Assembly: GCA_034766995.1 (NCBI GenBank)
Contig: CM068314.1
Location: forward strand, 32,629,208 to 32,693,207
DNA length: 64,000 nucleotides
Direction: 5' to 3'
Origin: Acanthacorydalis orientalis
Lineage: Eukaryota; Arthropoda; Insecta; Megaloptera; Corydalidae
Shown here: piece after piece, positions 1-49,526 of the stretch
Numbering within the stretch: the stretch's first letter is position 1
Layout of the letters: each line of letters opens with the position of its first letter
The notes under the pieces: generated by a model
The model's database searches: none
What the model was told of the DNA's origin: nothing
What the model saw: only the letters and a program-made list of their open reading frames with translations
Program-made: the position numbers and the translations under genes

Positions 1-1656
1 GGGTTTTATGGCGCTTCGACAGTTAAGGTCATTAGCGCACAAATCGTTAACCTGAATATCAGGTGGATAATCTTGTCTAACTTGACTGATTTGTGGTTAC
101 CAAAAAAAGCAGTATGTGAGCCATAATGTCTAGTATTTATTTTCAAACTTTAAACTCATAATAGACGAACACTTTTTAATAAGGCGAGATTCGAGATGTC
201 CACTAGATTCCTTCACTCATTTTCATGGAAATACATTTAAAAATGTTAATACATAATACTTTATAGATAATACAAAAATAAACTAGATATTCATATTCTT
301 CTTTTTTCATTGAAATTTTAAAAAGGTAATTTACAAATATGTCTATAGTTGATGGCAAAAGGCAATTTTTACACATTAAGTAATATTTAGATATTCGATG
401 CACATAAAAACAATCTTTAAATTTATTACGAGGGAATTAACCAAAAAAAAGCTACTACATCATGAAATATTATCATGAAAACAATGCCTCTTTATTTTTT
501 ATACAATTCATATCATCGGCTTAAAACGTTCAAAAAGCAAATTTTATCATTAAAATGAATAATAATCAAATATGATGTGGCTCAACAGATTGTGATTGTG
601 TGACAAAATATATTAATCTCCTAAAATGTTTATCTATAGACGAAATTATTCACTCAGAATTGTATCGTTATATTCTCAATACTCATTATCCGACTGATAG
701 AATACATTTTAAGACTTTAAACTCAGAAAAAATATATCTTACACTATGTAAGAATACATAATTTCTGCATATTTATTTAGTATCTCTTTAAATGCTAATC
801 TCTTACACATTTACAAAATACTTCTGGTCATCTAAGATATTTTTACCTATTTCCGAGAACAAAATTTGATTTTAAAAAAATATAATACAAATACAAATAG
901 TACAGTAATCCAATAATTTAATTTTGTTTAAAACAAATCATGGTTTGAATCAGTCTGAATTTTAAAAACCATTACGAAATTCGTTAATGTGCTGCAACTT
1001 GCAAAGCTGTATGAAACATTCTATCTGTCTAAACTTCAAATGAATGAATAATGCATTAATAATAATTTATACTTTAAATTATTACTTTAATATTTATACA
1101 ACTATTAATATATACATTTATTATACAAACAATTTTCAATGCGAAAAAAAACTAGATTTAGATGCTCTAGGTAGATTTTTATGACACCTTACGAATGAAT
1201 ACTAAAACACCTCTGTACAACATTTAAATTACTATATTATTTGTATTAAGATTGTGCTTGCATAAATTTATCTCAAAAACTTATATACAAGTAATTCGAA
1301 TTTTAAATATTTTAATCCAATGAAAAATTAAAATACACAAGACAATCACTGTCATCAATGTTCACACTTATAAACTACATGAAATAAAAAGAAAAAATGA
1401 GACCGCTAATTTTAGAATTATTGACAATTTAAGCATTCCGATATTTATAGATTCTTGGGTGACGAATCAAATGTTAAGCCCTAGAACCCATTATATCCCT
1501 CAGGGCACTGACCGCACCTCTGAAGACGATGATCGTCTCATACCCATTAATAATGATATACACAACAGCTGCCGTCTTCGGCCATCTTGCTCTTTAACAA
1601 TCATCCGACTGTCAATACACTCTTCATTCTCATTTACAAATAAAAGCACAACGTAC
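1..1656 (-). other. Mbs: Mbs first intron (partial)
   Basis: This is the intron following the first Mbs coding exon; its donor reads GTACGT on the - strand, immediately 3' of the exon. The second ankyrin exon is not visible, so the intron continues past the left edge. The sequence is AT-rich and non-coding. A GC-richer block at about 1455-1640, next to the exon, has a short - strand reading frame of about 34 codons. I could not connect that frame to any family and do not call it a gene. Confidence 0.7.
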
Positions 1657-1905
1657 CTGGTGCAGAGCAGTTAATCCATCTACATTAGCTGTGTTGATAT
1701 CAGCCCCATTCTGAATTAAGCGCAACACCTCTTCTTTATCACCTGCAGCACACGCTGCCAAAAACACACACCCCGACGAAAATTTTATCCTGCGCGATTT
1801 GTTTTTAGGCACTAATGGTTCACGATTTGTTTCTGAATCCTCCCATCTTCGTAACTGCTCAGCCCTTTTAAACAGAGCTGAGCTAGATCGCTGCTCTACA
1901 GACAT
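1657..1905 (-). CDS. Mbs: Myosin phosphatase targeting subunit (MYPT/Mbs), first coding exon
   Basis: This is the N-terminus of the regulatory subunit that targets PP1 catalytic subunit to myosin II. It gives 83 residues from an ATG at 1905 to a CAG|GTACGT donor. A polar start with an EQLRRWEDSE segment is followed by RIKF (residues 39-42), which fits the RVxF-type PP1-docking motif of MYPT proteins. After it comes VFLAACAAGDKEEVLRLIQN, the start of the first ankyrin repeat, then GADINTANVDGLTALHQ. Order and spacing match MYPT1 and Drosophila Mbs closely. The remaining ankyrin repeats and the rest of the protein lie outside the window. The exon is in frame to the donor with no disruption, so the gene looks intact here. 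Confidence 0.94.
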
Positions 1906-2548
1906 TTTACTTATCGGGTTTGGTTACAACACAGACACCACACTCGCATACACCGTCATTGACTCCATACGAACGAAAATGACACCCTCGAACGATAATC
2001 CAACAGTACACAGTTATGGGAGCGGTTTGTAAATCACTCACACACACACACTACACACCCCGTCAGTAATACTTTTGTCTAACTTTCTTTGCTCTATCTC
2101 ACTGAAATGGCCGCTATGCAGCTGTTAAAGCGAATGTTTGCGAACAACTGCTGATACTTCACTTTTCTGTAACAACTAGGCGGGGTTTTTAAATATCTTT
2201 TATCTCTTTTTGTACGCGAATCGATGCGTTTATACCTACATTTATTATTAGAAAAATATTCATCTCTATATAAAAACAACAATAACGGAATAATGTAAAC
2301 ATTTCTAATAACAATTCAAGCTATTTTCTCTCATATACATATTTGCTTGAACTGTACTGTAAGATTAATATTGGACGACCTCTAACAATCTACATATTTT
2401 TATAAGCTATTTGTAAGGCATTTTCTGGACTTACTCGTCGGAAGTGCTCGATAAGAGTAAAACGAAATTATTTCGTTACAATAATATACGTCAACATTAT
2501 ATATTGTTTAGTATTTTACTGTGAATTGTTCGTGATTGCATAGTAGTG
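1906..2548. promoter_or_regulatory. Divergent promoter interval between Mbs and HDHD3-like gene
   Basis: Two intact genes point away from each other across 643 bp, so both 5'UTRs and core promoters should lie here. A (CA)n-like stretch at about 2038-2058 sits on the Mbs side. The GC-richer stretch at about 2405-2470 is a likely start region for the + strand gene. No clear TATA box was seen on either side. The bidirectional role is inferred from gene orientation. Confidence 0.5.
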
Positions 2549-3301
2549 ATGAATATTGGACGTCTCAGACTCATCACATTTGACGTGACAGACACTTTAT
2601 TACAATTTCGGTATAATCCAGGAAAACAGTATGGTGAAATAGGCGCTATCTATGGAGTAGTTTGTGACAATAAAGCATTAGCGGAAAACTTCAAAGTTCA
2701 CTGGATCAAAATGAATAAAGATCATCCAAATTTTGGATTACATTCAGGATTAGGCTGGGAGAAATGGTGGCGAAGTTTAGTTCATTCTACATTTTATGAT
2801 TCAAATCAAAAATTATATGATTACAAGAAGATGGATGCAATTGCTACACATTTAATTGAATCCTATAAAACATCTGCTTGTTGGCAATTAAGTTATGGTG
2901 CTGAAGATTTATTAAATTATTTAAAACACACTGATGTAAATATGGGGATTATTTCTAATTTTGATCAAAGACTGTCAGTTTTATTAAAAAATATGAAGAT
3001 CGATGAGTATTTTAAATTTATTTTATGCTCATTCGATGCTGCAAGTGAAAAGCCAAATAAAATAATATTTGAAAAAGCTCTAAAAATGTCTTCTCTAAAT
3101 ATTCATCCAGAAGAGGCTTTGCATATAGGAAATAAAATTGAAATAGATTATTATGGTGCAAAAAATGCTGGATGGAATAGTGTATTAATATATGACAAAA
3201 ATCAGATCTCTTTAATAAAAAAATATCCTGATTTTAATCCTAGTCATTTATTTAGAAATTTATATGAATTTCTTTTACATTTAAAAAAAATGTCTTCATA
3301 A
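2549..3301 (+). CDS. Hdhd3: HDHD3-type haloacid dehalogenase-like hydrolase
   Basis: A single-exon protein of 250 residues, the usual size for this subfamily, with a helical cap inserted after motif I. The start is the ATG at 2549; an in-frame GTG just before it is not used. HAD motifs are readable. Motif I is FDVTDTLL (nucleophile D12), motif II is IISNFD (S136), motif III has K168 in the SEKPNKIIF segment, and motif IV is HIGNKIEIDYYGAKNAGW (D200). The second catalytic Asp of the usual DxDxT box is Thr (T14), and the usual GD of motif IV is GN (N195). The first change resembles vertebrate HDHD3, which also lacks that Asp. Substrate is unknown. It is convergent with highwire and divergent from Mbs. 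Confidence 0.9.
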   Translation: MNIGRLRLITFDVTDTLLQFRYNPGKQYGEIGAIYGVVCDNKALAENFKVHWIKMNKDHPNFGLHSGLGWEKWWRSLVHSTFYDSNQKLYDYKKMDAIATHLIESYKTSACWQLSYGAEDLLNYLKHTDVNMGIISNFDQRLSVLLKNMKIDEYFKFILCSFDAASEKPNKIIFEKALKMSSLNIHPEEALHIGNKIEIDYYGAKNAGWNSVLIYDKNQISLIKKYPDFNPSHLFRNLYEFLLHLKKMSS

Positions 3302-3473
3302 TTATTCTAAAACACTGATCATTCATTTGAATTATTTATATTATTTCTTTACTTTTTAAATAGTATTTTTTCAAAGAAATAATCTGCAGTATAAATATGT
3401 AAAAAATGAATTGTCACTTTAAAAAAAAAACATATATATTCTTATATATCACAGATAAGTAACTATAAACACA

Positions 3474-3570
<97 letters not shown>

Positions 3571-4019
3571 AGCACAAATAAATACACTTGCTTTTAATGT
3601 ATTTTTTTATTGTTTGTTAAGATACAAATATGTTTAAACATTGACCATAATCAAATTTGTATGAAAAAAATGACAAGCTAATTTACATGTTTTTTGTGTG
3701 TGTATACATCTATATATTCAGTTTTTTAGAAAAAAAAATGTATTAAAAACTACTTAATCACAAAAATTGTAATTTTAATTAGGAACAATATATATCTATT
3801 ACATTGTTGTATTATTATAAATAATAACACATAAATGCAATTACTATAAAATAATGAATAAATTATTCACAAGCCTACATTTCAGTCAAAATGTATTTTA
3901 AATTTCTAAATAATAAAATTCAATACCAATTCATATTCTACTTAGGTTAACAGTCAAAATATAAAACCATAAATGATAAACTCATCCATTTTAATGATAT
4001 GTTATTAAATATGTATTGG

Positions 4020-4102
<83 letters not shown>

Positions 4103-5026
4103 TTTCATATAAAGACTATTGAATAATATTTGATTAATATTATTTATTATCTGAAACATATATAAAGTACAGTTTTATATTTCCACTAATAAAATAATAA
4201 AAATATAGAACTTAAATATATTTAAATAACTTACTACTTAAAAATATAATAGAAACAAAAATAAATTACTATTTTCACAAATGAATTTGCACTCTCTAAA
4301 CCATAAAAAATGTTCTGATCAAAACATTCAATGATTACTATTGATTATTTTTAATAATAGCTTATGTACATTTTAATGGCAATGTCATTATCCGCAAAGT
4401 GTTAAGGTACAGCACTATTACTTGAACTAAATCACAATATTAAAAATTAAGACTATATTCACTCTTAAACACAGTTTTTATATAGAACTTTATGATTTCT
4501 TAGTATAAATAATAAATTACATGATAAACTTTAAATAAAAGATTATTTTTCATGGTTTTGAAAATTAACAAAACATGCATAGATGTATTTAAATAATTCT
4601 ACCATTGATGAAAGCATAAAAGTATGTTATTCCAAGAAAATAATAGATAGTAGAAAAATCTAAAATTCACATTTGATATATAATTATAAAAAGTTATTTA
4701 TAATTAAGCGAACATGACACTTTAAAACATAAAAAAGTAATAGAAAAGTTAAATATACCTTCAGTTATTAAGTATGAATTAAAGAAATAATTCTGATTAT
4801 ATATATATCTTAAAAACTTCTCAATTTTAAAATATATGCTTGTAGAAATATAATTAGAAAGAGCATTTGTATTACACTACGAAATGCCTAAAACATAAAT
4901 TTAAAAACAACGTCTCTACTATTTTATAATTTTGAAAACAAAATAATTTTAGAAAAATCATCTATTTTCGAAATGTAATCTTGATATAAAAATGAACTTA
5001 GAAAATGGATATTAAATGAAATTAAA
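3302..5026. other. Convergent 3' ends of HDHD3-like gene and highwire, with two (TA)n tracts
   Basis: This interval must contain both 3'UTRs. It is very AT-rich and has no convincing reading frame. Pure (TA)n tracts run at about 3480-3567 and 4024-4099. An AATAAA at 3577-3582, just after the first tract, is a possible but weak poly(A) signal for the + strand gene. Confidence 0.6.
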
Positions 5027-20820
<15,794 letters not shown>

Positions 20821-21490
20821 CTGGAATAAATAAATTATATGAGAAAAAATCACGAGTCGATTAAATACTAAAAATTACTTAAGATTTTAGAGAAAGGAAA
20901 TACTGCTCTAAAATTTGATTGCTTTTGATTTTAGAGAGAGGACAGATATGTACCAATAAGTAAATCTACATATTTAATAAAAAATATTTAATTTTGTACT
21001 GAATGCTCTTCAAATAAATAGTAATATGGAACAAAAAACATTTTTATTTTAAGAAAGGAATTGAACAATAAACATATACTAGTACAGAGAGAAATAATGA
21101 ACGAAATAATAGAAATATTAAGGAAAACATGTTCATATTTTAAAAGAGAATTACTTTTATATGGAACATTCCATAGAAATATTATTTATGGAAGGATCAA
21201 TTATATCTGATTTTATACATTTTATAAATATATATGAATTAAGGAAAATAGAAAATGATACTAAAAATACATTAATAATAAAGAATTCGAGATATAAAAA
21301 ATGAAAAACTATGTTAATAATACACCTAAAAGACAACATATATATGAAAGAAAACAAATACTATGAGTTTATAATACAAAGAAAATTACTATGTTGTATC
21401 AATGTTTTTTCTTACAATTTGAATGATTTACAGCTTCTATTTTCCATGAATTTTGATTTTCTTAAACTCTTTCTCTTTCTCTGTATGTAT

Positions 21491-21560
<70 letters not shown>

Positions 21561-21572
21561 TATATATATATA

Positions 21573-21776
21573 CAGTGCTCCCTGTCATACCGAAACAATT
21601 CGGGAGCCTTGTTGTTGTACGATAGGGAACGATTTGTAGAATAGAAATGCCCATTTAAAGCGCTCCAGAGTTCGTTATTCGGTGTCCCTTAATTACAGTC
21701 ATTTATGTAAAGTAAAAGCGCAAGAAAAGGAAAAGACATCGTTGCACTACCGCAGTTTGCGGTATAACAAAGAGCA

Positions 21777-21779
<3 letters not shown>
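21573..21779. mobile_element. MITE-like element with CAGTGCTC termini and TA target site
   Basis: 207 bp. The left end is CAGTGCTCCCTGTCATACCG; the right end reverse-complements to CAGTGCTCTTTGTTATACCG (17 of 20 match). It is flanked on both sides by TA within microsatellite DNA. The size, TA target and short CAGTG-type TIRs fit a non-autonomous Tc1/mariner/pogo-superfamily element. Confidence 0.7.
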
Positions 21780-21851
<72 letters not shown>

Positions 21852-21874
21852 TGTGTGTATGTATCTATATGTGC

Positions 21875-21917
<43 letters not shown>

Positions 21918-21931
21918 CATACATACATATA

Positions 21932-22240
21932 CCCGTCCCTCGATTTATGCAGATTACTCGTTCCATGCGGCTTTTTTACACGGAAGAAAACCGCGTAAAT
22001 AGAGTCCGCCAGAACGAAAAAAATTTTGAAGAAAAAACATAACATTGGTTTCTTATGTTTGCTTGTTGTGTTACAGTTAAGTAAGAATTTGGGTCTCATT
22101 GATACACAGTAACTTAATTAAAGATTATAGAAAAATATATTTTCTGACCGCGTAAAATGAGATCGCGGATAAAAAGTTCACGTAAACGGTGGGATTATTT
22201 ACTACGTATAAAATGTACCACGTGAATCGAGGGACGGATG
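21932..22240. mobile_element. MITE-like element with CCGTCCCTCGATT termini
   Basis: About 309 bp starting just 150 bp from the previous element. The left end CCCGTCCCTCGATTTATGC is matched by the reverse complement of the right end (CATCCGTCCCTCGATTCACG). Inside, CGCGTAAAT/CGCGTAAAATGAG motifs recur. The termini resemble pogo/Tigger-type non-autonomous elements; exact boundaries are uncertain by 2-3 bp. Confidence 0.65.
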
Positions 22241-23069
22241 TACATTTAATAAATATTTTCATTCAGAAATTAACAAAATACATTTTTTTGCCACCACAAC
22301 AAGTGACAAATATATATTACTGTTATATAGGTTTAATCTTATTGTACACACAAAATATATTAAATATAGTTTGAAAACTAAAATTTTATCTAAATTAATC
22401 ATCTAAACTGTTATAAAAGCATACAAATTTCTTGCCGCTACGACAAAACAAGTAACAAAAAATTAAAGTATTGCCTAACGTAACTTTAAAATGACATTAC
22501 TGTTAATAAATTGTCAAGAATATTAACTTATTAATTGTGAAATACATTGTTTGTTAATACTTTATAGATTTATTCCGAGGGAAAAATGTAAATTATGTGC
22601 TAAAAGCCACGCCTATAGAAAGAGTCTACTTTCTTCATTATAAATGATCGTCGAACGCAATAAGGGCGAGGTGACGTGCAGACAACAAACCGGCCCAATG
22701 ACAACTAACACCATGCATAAATTTGATCTATTTATGGAAGTAATCATCAAAATAAGGTATCTATATTGTTCATGTTACATCATTCACATAACTATATTGG
22801 TTGGCTGTTGAACTCAGCGACAAGTGCAATGGCAGGTTGGTTGTGCAGAAAGAAAAATCAACCGCATAAACATATGAAGAAATTATGTTTGTACTTATAA
22901 CTCAACTACTATACTGAACCCATAAATAAAGAAATCACAGTGCAGTGTCTTGGTAATTTTTGATAAATATATGTATGTATCCTCTCAACATTACTATTTC
23001 CTATTTTTAATATTTGATTTCTTTTTATTTTTTTATTCGTTTTATCTTTTATTCTTTCTTTACACACAT

Positions 23070-23143
<74 letters not shown>

Positions 23144-23399
23144 CAAAATATTTATTAAATATATTTGGCAATATAGTTAACAAACATTTTCTTGATCAGC
23201 AAGTTAGTAAAATAAGACGATGAATAATATTAAATACGATAAAAAAGTGTTTAGTATCTTCATTAAAATGACGTAATATTAATTATAATCACATTAACAG
23301 TTTCGACACTGTGGCTAAATTCAATTTCACAAGAGAAATCTTTTTCACTCCACAAACCATACCAAATTTTTCAATCAATAATATTCAATAAAGTATTAC

Positions 23400-25020
23400 T
23401 AATTACTTTCAATTGGTCAGAAGAAGTGCCATATGCAATTACGAATATGAAAAATGAAAAGGCATCAGGAAATAATGGAACTGTAACAGAGAATTTTAAA
23501 ATAATACGGGGGAAGACGGAAAAAGTTCTTGTCAGGCCATTTGCATCGTGTCTTCAAAAACGGATTATACCAAATGAATAAAATGAAGCTACTGTGATTC
23601 TCTTGTATAAAAAGGGAGATACAGAACATTTGAAAAAGTATCAGCCGATTAGTTTATTTTCGACAATATATAAAATATTGACAAAAATTCCGCAAAAACT
23701 ACTAACGCAGCTAAAATTTACACAACCGACAAGGAAACAGGCATATTTTAGAAGCGGATTTAGTACTTTGGATCATATTCAAGAAGTGGGAGAAGTAATA
23801 AGCCGGTCAAATGAATATCAAACATCATTGTGTCTTGGATTATAGATTAAGAAAAAGCATTCGACATATCACTGAAAAATCAAGTTATAGAAGACACTTA
23901 CATCGAACTTCTAAGTAATATCTATAAAAACGCGCCAGTTAAGTTTCACGAAGAAACAACAAACATCAAAATTGAGAAGGATGTAAGACAGTGAGATGCA
24001 ATTTCTTCAAAATTGTTCACAGCAGCCTTAGAATAAGTATTCAAATCGCTTAAATAGGAAGATGACGGAATAAAAATTAAAGATGAAAGGTTAACACATT
24101 TCCATTTTTCTGACGATATAGTTGTTTTTGCAAATATACTCCAGAGGAACTAGAAAAGAGAATTGAAGAAATAGGTATCAGTCGAAAAATAGGACTCATC
24201 ATGAATCACAGCAAAACAAAAGTGATGTTTAATGTGTTTGTTCCTCCACAGAAAATAGAAATAAAAGAAACAGAAACCGAAGAGGTAACGAACTATGTCT
24301 GTTTGGGCCGAGTTATTAACATGGGTGGGTCATTCTTTGACGAAGTTAACAGAAGATTAAAATTTTAATTGAACTTATATGGACGAAACGCTTTAATATT
24401 TAAATCGAATATCCCACTCTGTTCGAAAAGAAAAATATTCGGTCAGTGCATTGTACATATGTTCACCGACGTACGTGAAACGGGTTCTTAGTGCCAAAAC
24501 AATGCAACGACCTAAGATAGCGCAGAGAAATACTGAAAGATGTATGTTGGGAATAATAAAAAGAGATAAGAGAAAAATAAGATGCATGCGAAAACAAACC
24601 GGAGTTACAAACATAATAAGAAGAGTGACGAGTATGAAATGGAAATGGGCTGAACATACTGCAAGAAGAAAAAACAATCGATAGACAAGGAAAATTATTG
24701 ATTGGAAACCAAGAAATTTAAAAGGACCCAGAAAGATATCAATTAACAGATGAGATAAAGACAAGAACATGTATTGGAAATGTTTGAGAAAGAAAGGTAT
24801 TGAATCGTTTGAACTGTAAAGTTTTGAAAGAGGTCTTCATCCAGCAGAGGATTGAAAGAGGCTGCTGCTGCTGATATATGTTAACATAAGGAACTTAACA
24901 TAATATATGTTAACATAAGGAAAAACGAACAATTAATACCTAACCTAATGTTTTGGAAATGGTCTTCATCCAGCAGTGGATCAAAAGAGGCTGACGATGA
25001 TGACGATATATATTAACATA
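23400..25020 (+). pseudogene. Degenerate RTE-type non-LTR retrotransposon, reverse transcriptase region to 3' tail
   Basis: Translated fragments in shifting frames match reverse transcriptase. They are EEVPYAITNMKNEKASGNNG, VILLYKKGDTEHLKKYQPIS, an FSDD box at about 24105-24116 (the usual (Y/F)ADD site), and the C-terminal region with KSNIPLCSKRKIFGQC and KWKWAEHTARR. Many stops and frameshifts make it non-functional. The 3' end has GCTGCTGCTGCTGAT-like triplet repeats, and the tail unit is repeated once more at about 24945-25020. The N-terminal endonuclease part is not visible. Clade assignment is from memory of RTE proteins. Confidence 0.75.
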
Positions 25021-25293
25021 AGGAACTTTAAAAACGATCGATTAGTGCCTAACAACAAAGAAGCAATTTTTAAAAACATAATTCTTTAAATCTAAAGTAT
25101 TAATTTAATTAACTACATTTTTCTTATATATTTTTCATAGAATTTACTATTAACCTTTTCATTAATTATTAATTATTTGGAGCATTACACTTAGTTAAGG
25201 GGTGGTTGAATTATATGAAAAAAAATGTAATAACGGTTTTAGGGGATGTGCAATATATTGTTCATTTCGTCACAGAAAATTGTGATGAAATAG

Positions 25294-25356
<63 letters not shown>

Positions 25357-26333
25357 TACATTGTATAGACATTAAATACTACTACCATATCAAAAGCAAG
25401 AAAAAATATAATTAAATACAAATAATAATTAAACTAAAAAAAAAATAATATTTATTAATGCGTATTGGGAAAAGCGCTTACTTTTATTATACTAGTATAC
25501 TTTTATTCACTTTTATTACAAAAAGGATGGAAGTTATTTTGATAAAATTTGCGTTATTTTGAAGAAGGATGCTTGTATTTTTGTTAAAGTACATAATTAT
25601 AACACATTTATATTAAAAATGTTATTAAAACATTACTTTTAAAAAGAATGTACAATATTTTGTGCACTCCGAATCAATCGTCATGTACAATGGGTTCGTG
25701 TATCGCTGGATAATAACTAAGTGTCACTTTTGGCACCAAAATAGTTAGAATGTACTAAAACGAATTTCAAATTTCTTAAAACGTACATTAACAGTGTTAT
25801 CAACTTGGTAACATATAAATTCAGTGAACGAAATGATGAAATATATATTGTACACTACGTACGAAAGGGTTAAAAAGTTTAATTAATTTTTATTCTTAAT
25901 AATGATTCTTGCATTTAATTTAATCATTCTTAGAAAATATTTTTTAATTAACAATTCTTAGATTCATTGCTCCATTTTGTAATTTTTCTGATTTTCTATT
26001 TCATTATTTCGGCATTTAAAGTCCTATATTGCTTATTCTATTTAAAATCACAAAATACAATTTATAAAGTCTATAAATATAATAACTTATCTATCAATTT
26101 TGTTTAAGGGGATTCATTTCATAAATTTTTAAATATACATATAAAAACAACTGATGTATATTTATACGTATTTATTATAATAGGATTACTTATCAAATGT
26201 ATGAATAAAAATACTTTCATTAACAAAAAAAGCAGTAAAAGCAATTATTATTAAAGAATTATATATGTATCAACGCTTTAACAGAAACACCCTTTTGACT
26301 AAACTAATCACGTCCATATATACATCGATAGAA

Positions 26334-26360
26334 TATAAAAGTGGGGGACGACATTCAACC
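26334..26360 (+). promoter_or_regulatory. Candidate TATA promoter for the membrane-protein gene
   Basis: TATAAAA at 26334-26340 is followed by GTGGGGGACGACATTCAACC, where TTCAAC could serve as an initiator. It lies about 0.9 kb before the first ATG, in a locally GC-richer block (26330-26560). The assignment is positional and tentative. Confidence 0.35.
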
Positions 26361-27258
26361 GGTTTTAAGTCCACTTATTTCTGACAGTACGGTTTCAACT
26401 GCGTGAGAGTTCGTATGAGTGTTGGCTTCTTGTAACTTGACTACACTACAAGCTGCAACAAGTATTTACCGCAATACAGGTTGAAAGATGGATTTTCAAA
26501 TCTCTAGGACGGACTGATAAACGCACAAACATAGTAGATTAACATTTCTATTTGCAGTTGATAATAAGTATGTCGAGATGAAATTACGAGTCAAACAGGA
26601 AATATTAGTGATATTGTAAACAAGTGCCATTGTTTAAAACTTTTTATAAATTATTTAGTGTCTAGACATTTGTACGTAGGAGTTTATTAATTTCGCAAAT
26701 TTATATATTCTTTGTGACATCAGCAATTGTGATAATTCAGTTCATATGTGCAGTGAGATTAAATGTGTTCTCTTTTGTTAATGTTAATTTTTTGTTTGTT
26801 TAATTACATCTAAATATAATACACAAAAGAATCTATCTGTTAAATAAAATTATATTATTGTTTTATAGCGTATACAATTAAATGAATACAAGAAATAATT
26901 AACTTTATCTATTAAGCATTTGTTTATTCGAGATATTTGTTTTATCTAATAAAACAAGAACTGGTGTTGAAGAATGTTATTAAGGAAGACACAAGAACAA
27001 AAATGTATTTTTTTTAAATTCGATCATATACTAAATTTATTAATGACTTAAAGATGTAAATAACTGAGATTTTTCTCGACACAATAAAAGTACATTTCTA
27101 GCCAAAAGTATTTATAAAACGTGACAACAATGCCAGATAGTAACACTACAGCCAAATAAAAAAAAAATACAAATAGAGACGCTTGTGTGTCAACTAATTT
27201 TAATAATATAAATGAGAAGTGATAGGTGGAAATCTCGAAATGATCCATCTATATAACA

Positions 27259-49482
<22,224 letters not shown>

Positions 49483-49520
49483 ATTTAGTAAAGGCAAACA
49501 TGCGTTTGTTTAATAGTAAT

Positions 49521-49526
49521 AATAAA
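49521..49526 (+). terminator. Candidate poly(A) signal AATAAA
   Basis: First AATAAA downstream of the stop codon, 38 bp away; a second AATAAA lies at 49683-49688. Either could terminate the membrane-protein transcript. Confidence 0.45.

Larger units (their letters stand above)
20821..26333. other. Non-coding, repeat-rich stretch upstream of the last visible highwire exon
   Basis: On the - strand this should be highwire intron, because the exon at 20820 has an acceptor and an incomplete first codon. I find no further highwire exon. Contents: (TA)n tracts at about 21497-21577, 21781-21848, 21878-21912, 23092-23139 (preceded by (CA)n at 23063-23091) and 25298-25354; two MITE-like elements; an RTE relic. 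A GC-richer unassigned block lies at about 22560-22900. Confidence 0.7.

Noticed and set aside
1459..1674. + strand frame beside Mbs exon 1
   Set aside because: Overlaps the Mbs exon and donor in antisense; no recognisable product.
24393..24770. - strand 125-codon hydrophobic frame
   Set aside because: Antisense of the RTE relic; the + strand shows reverse-transcriptase segments.
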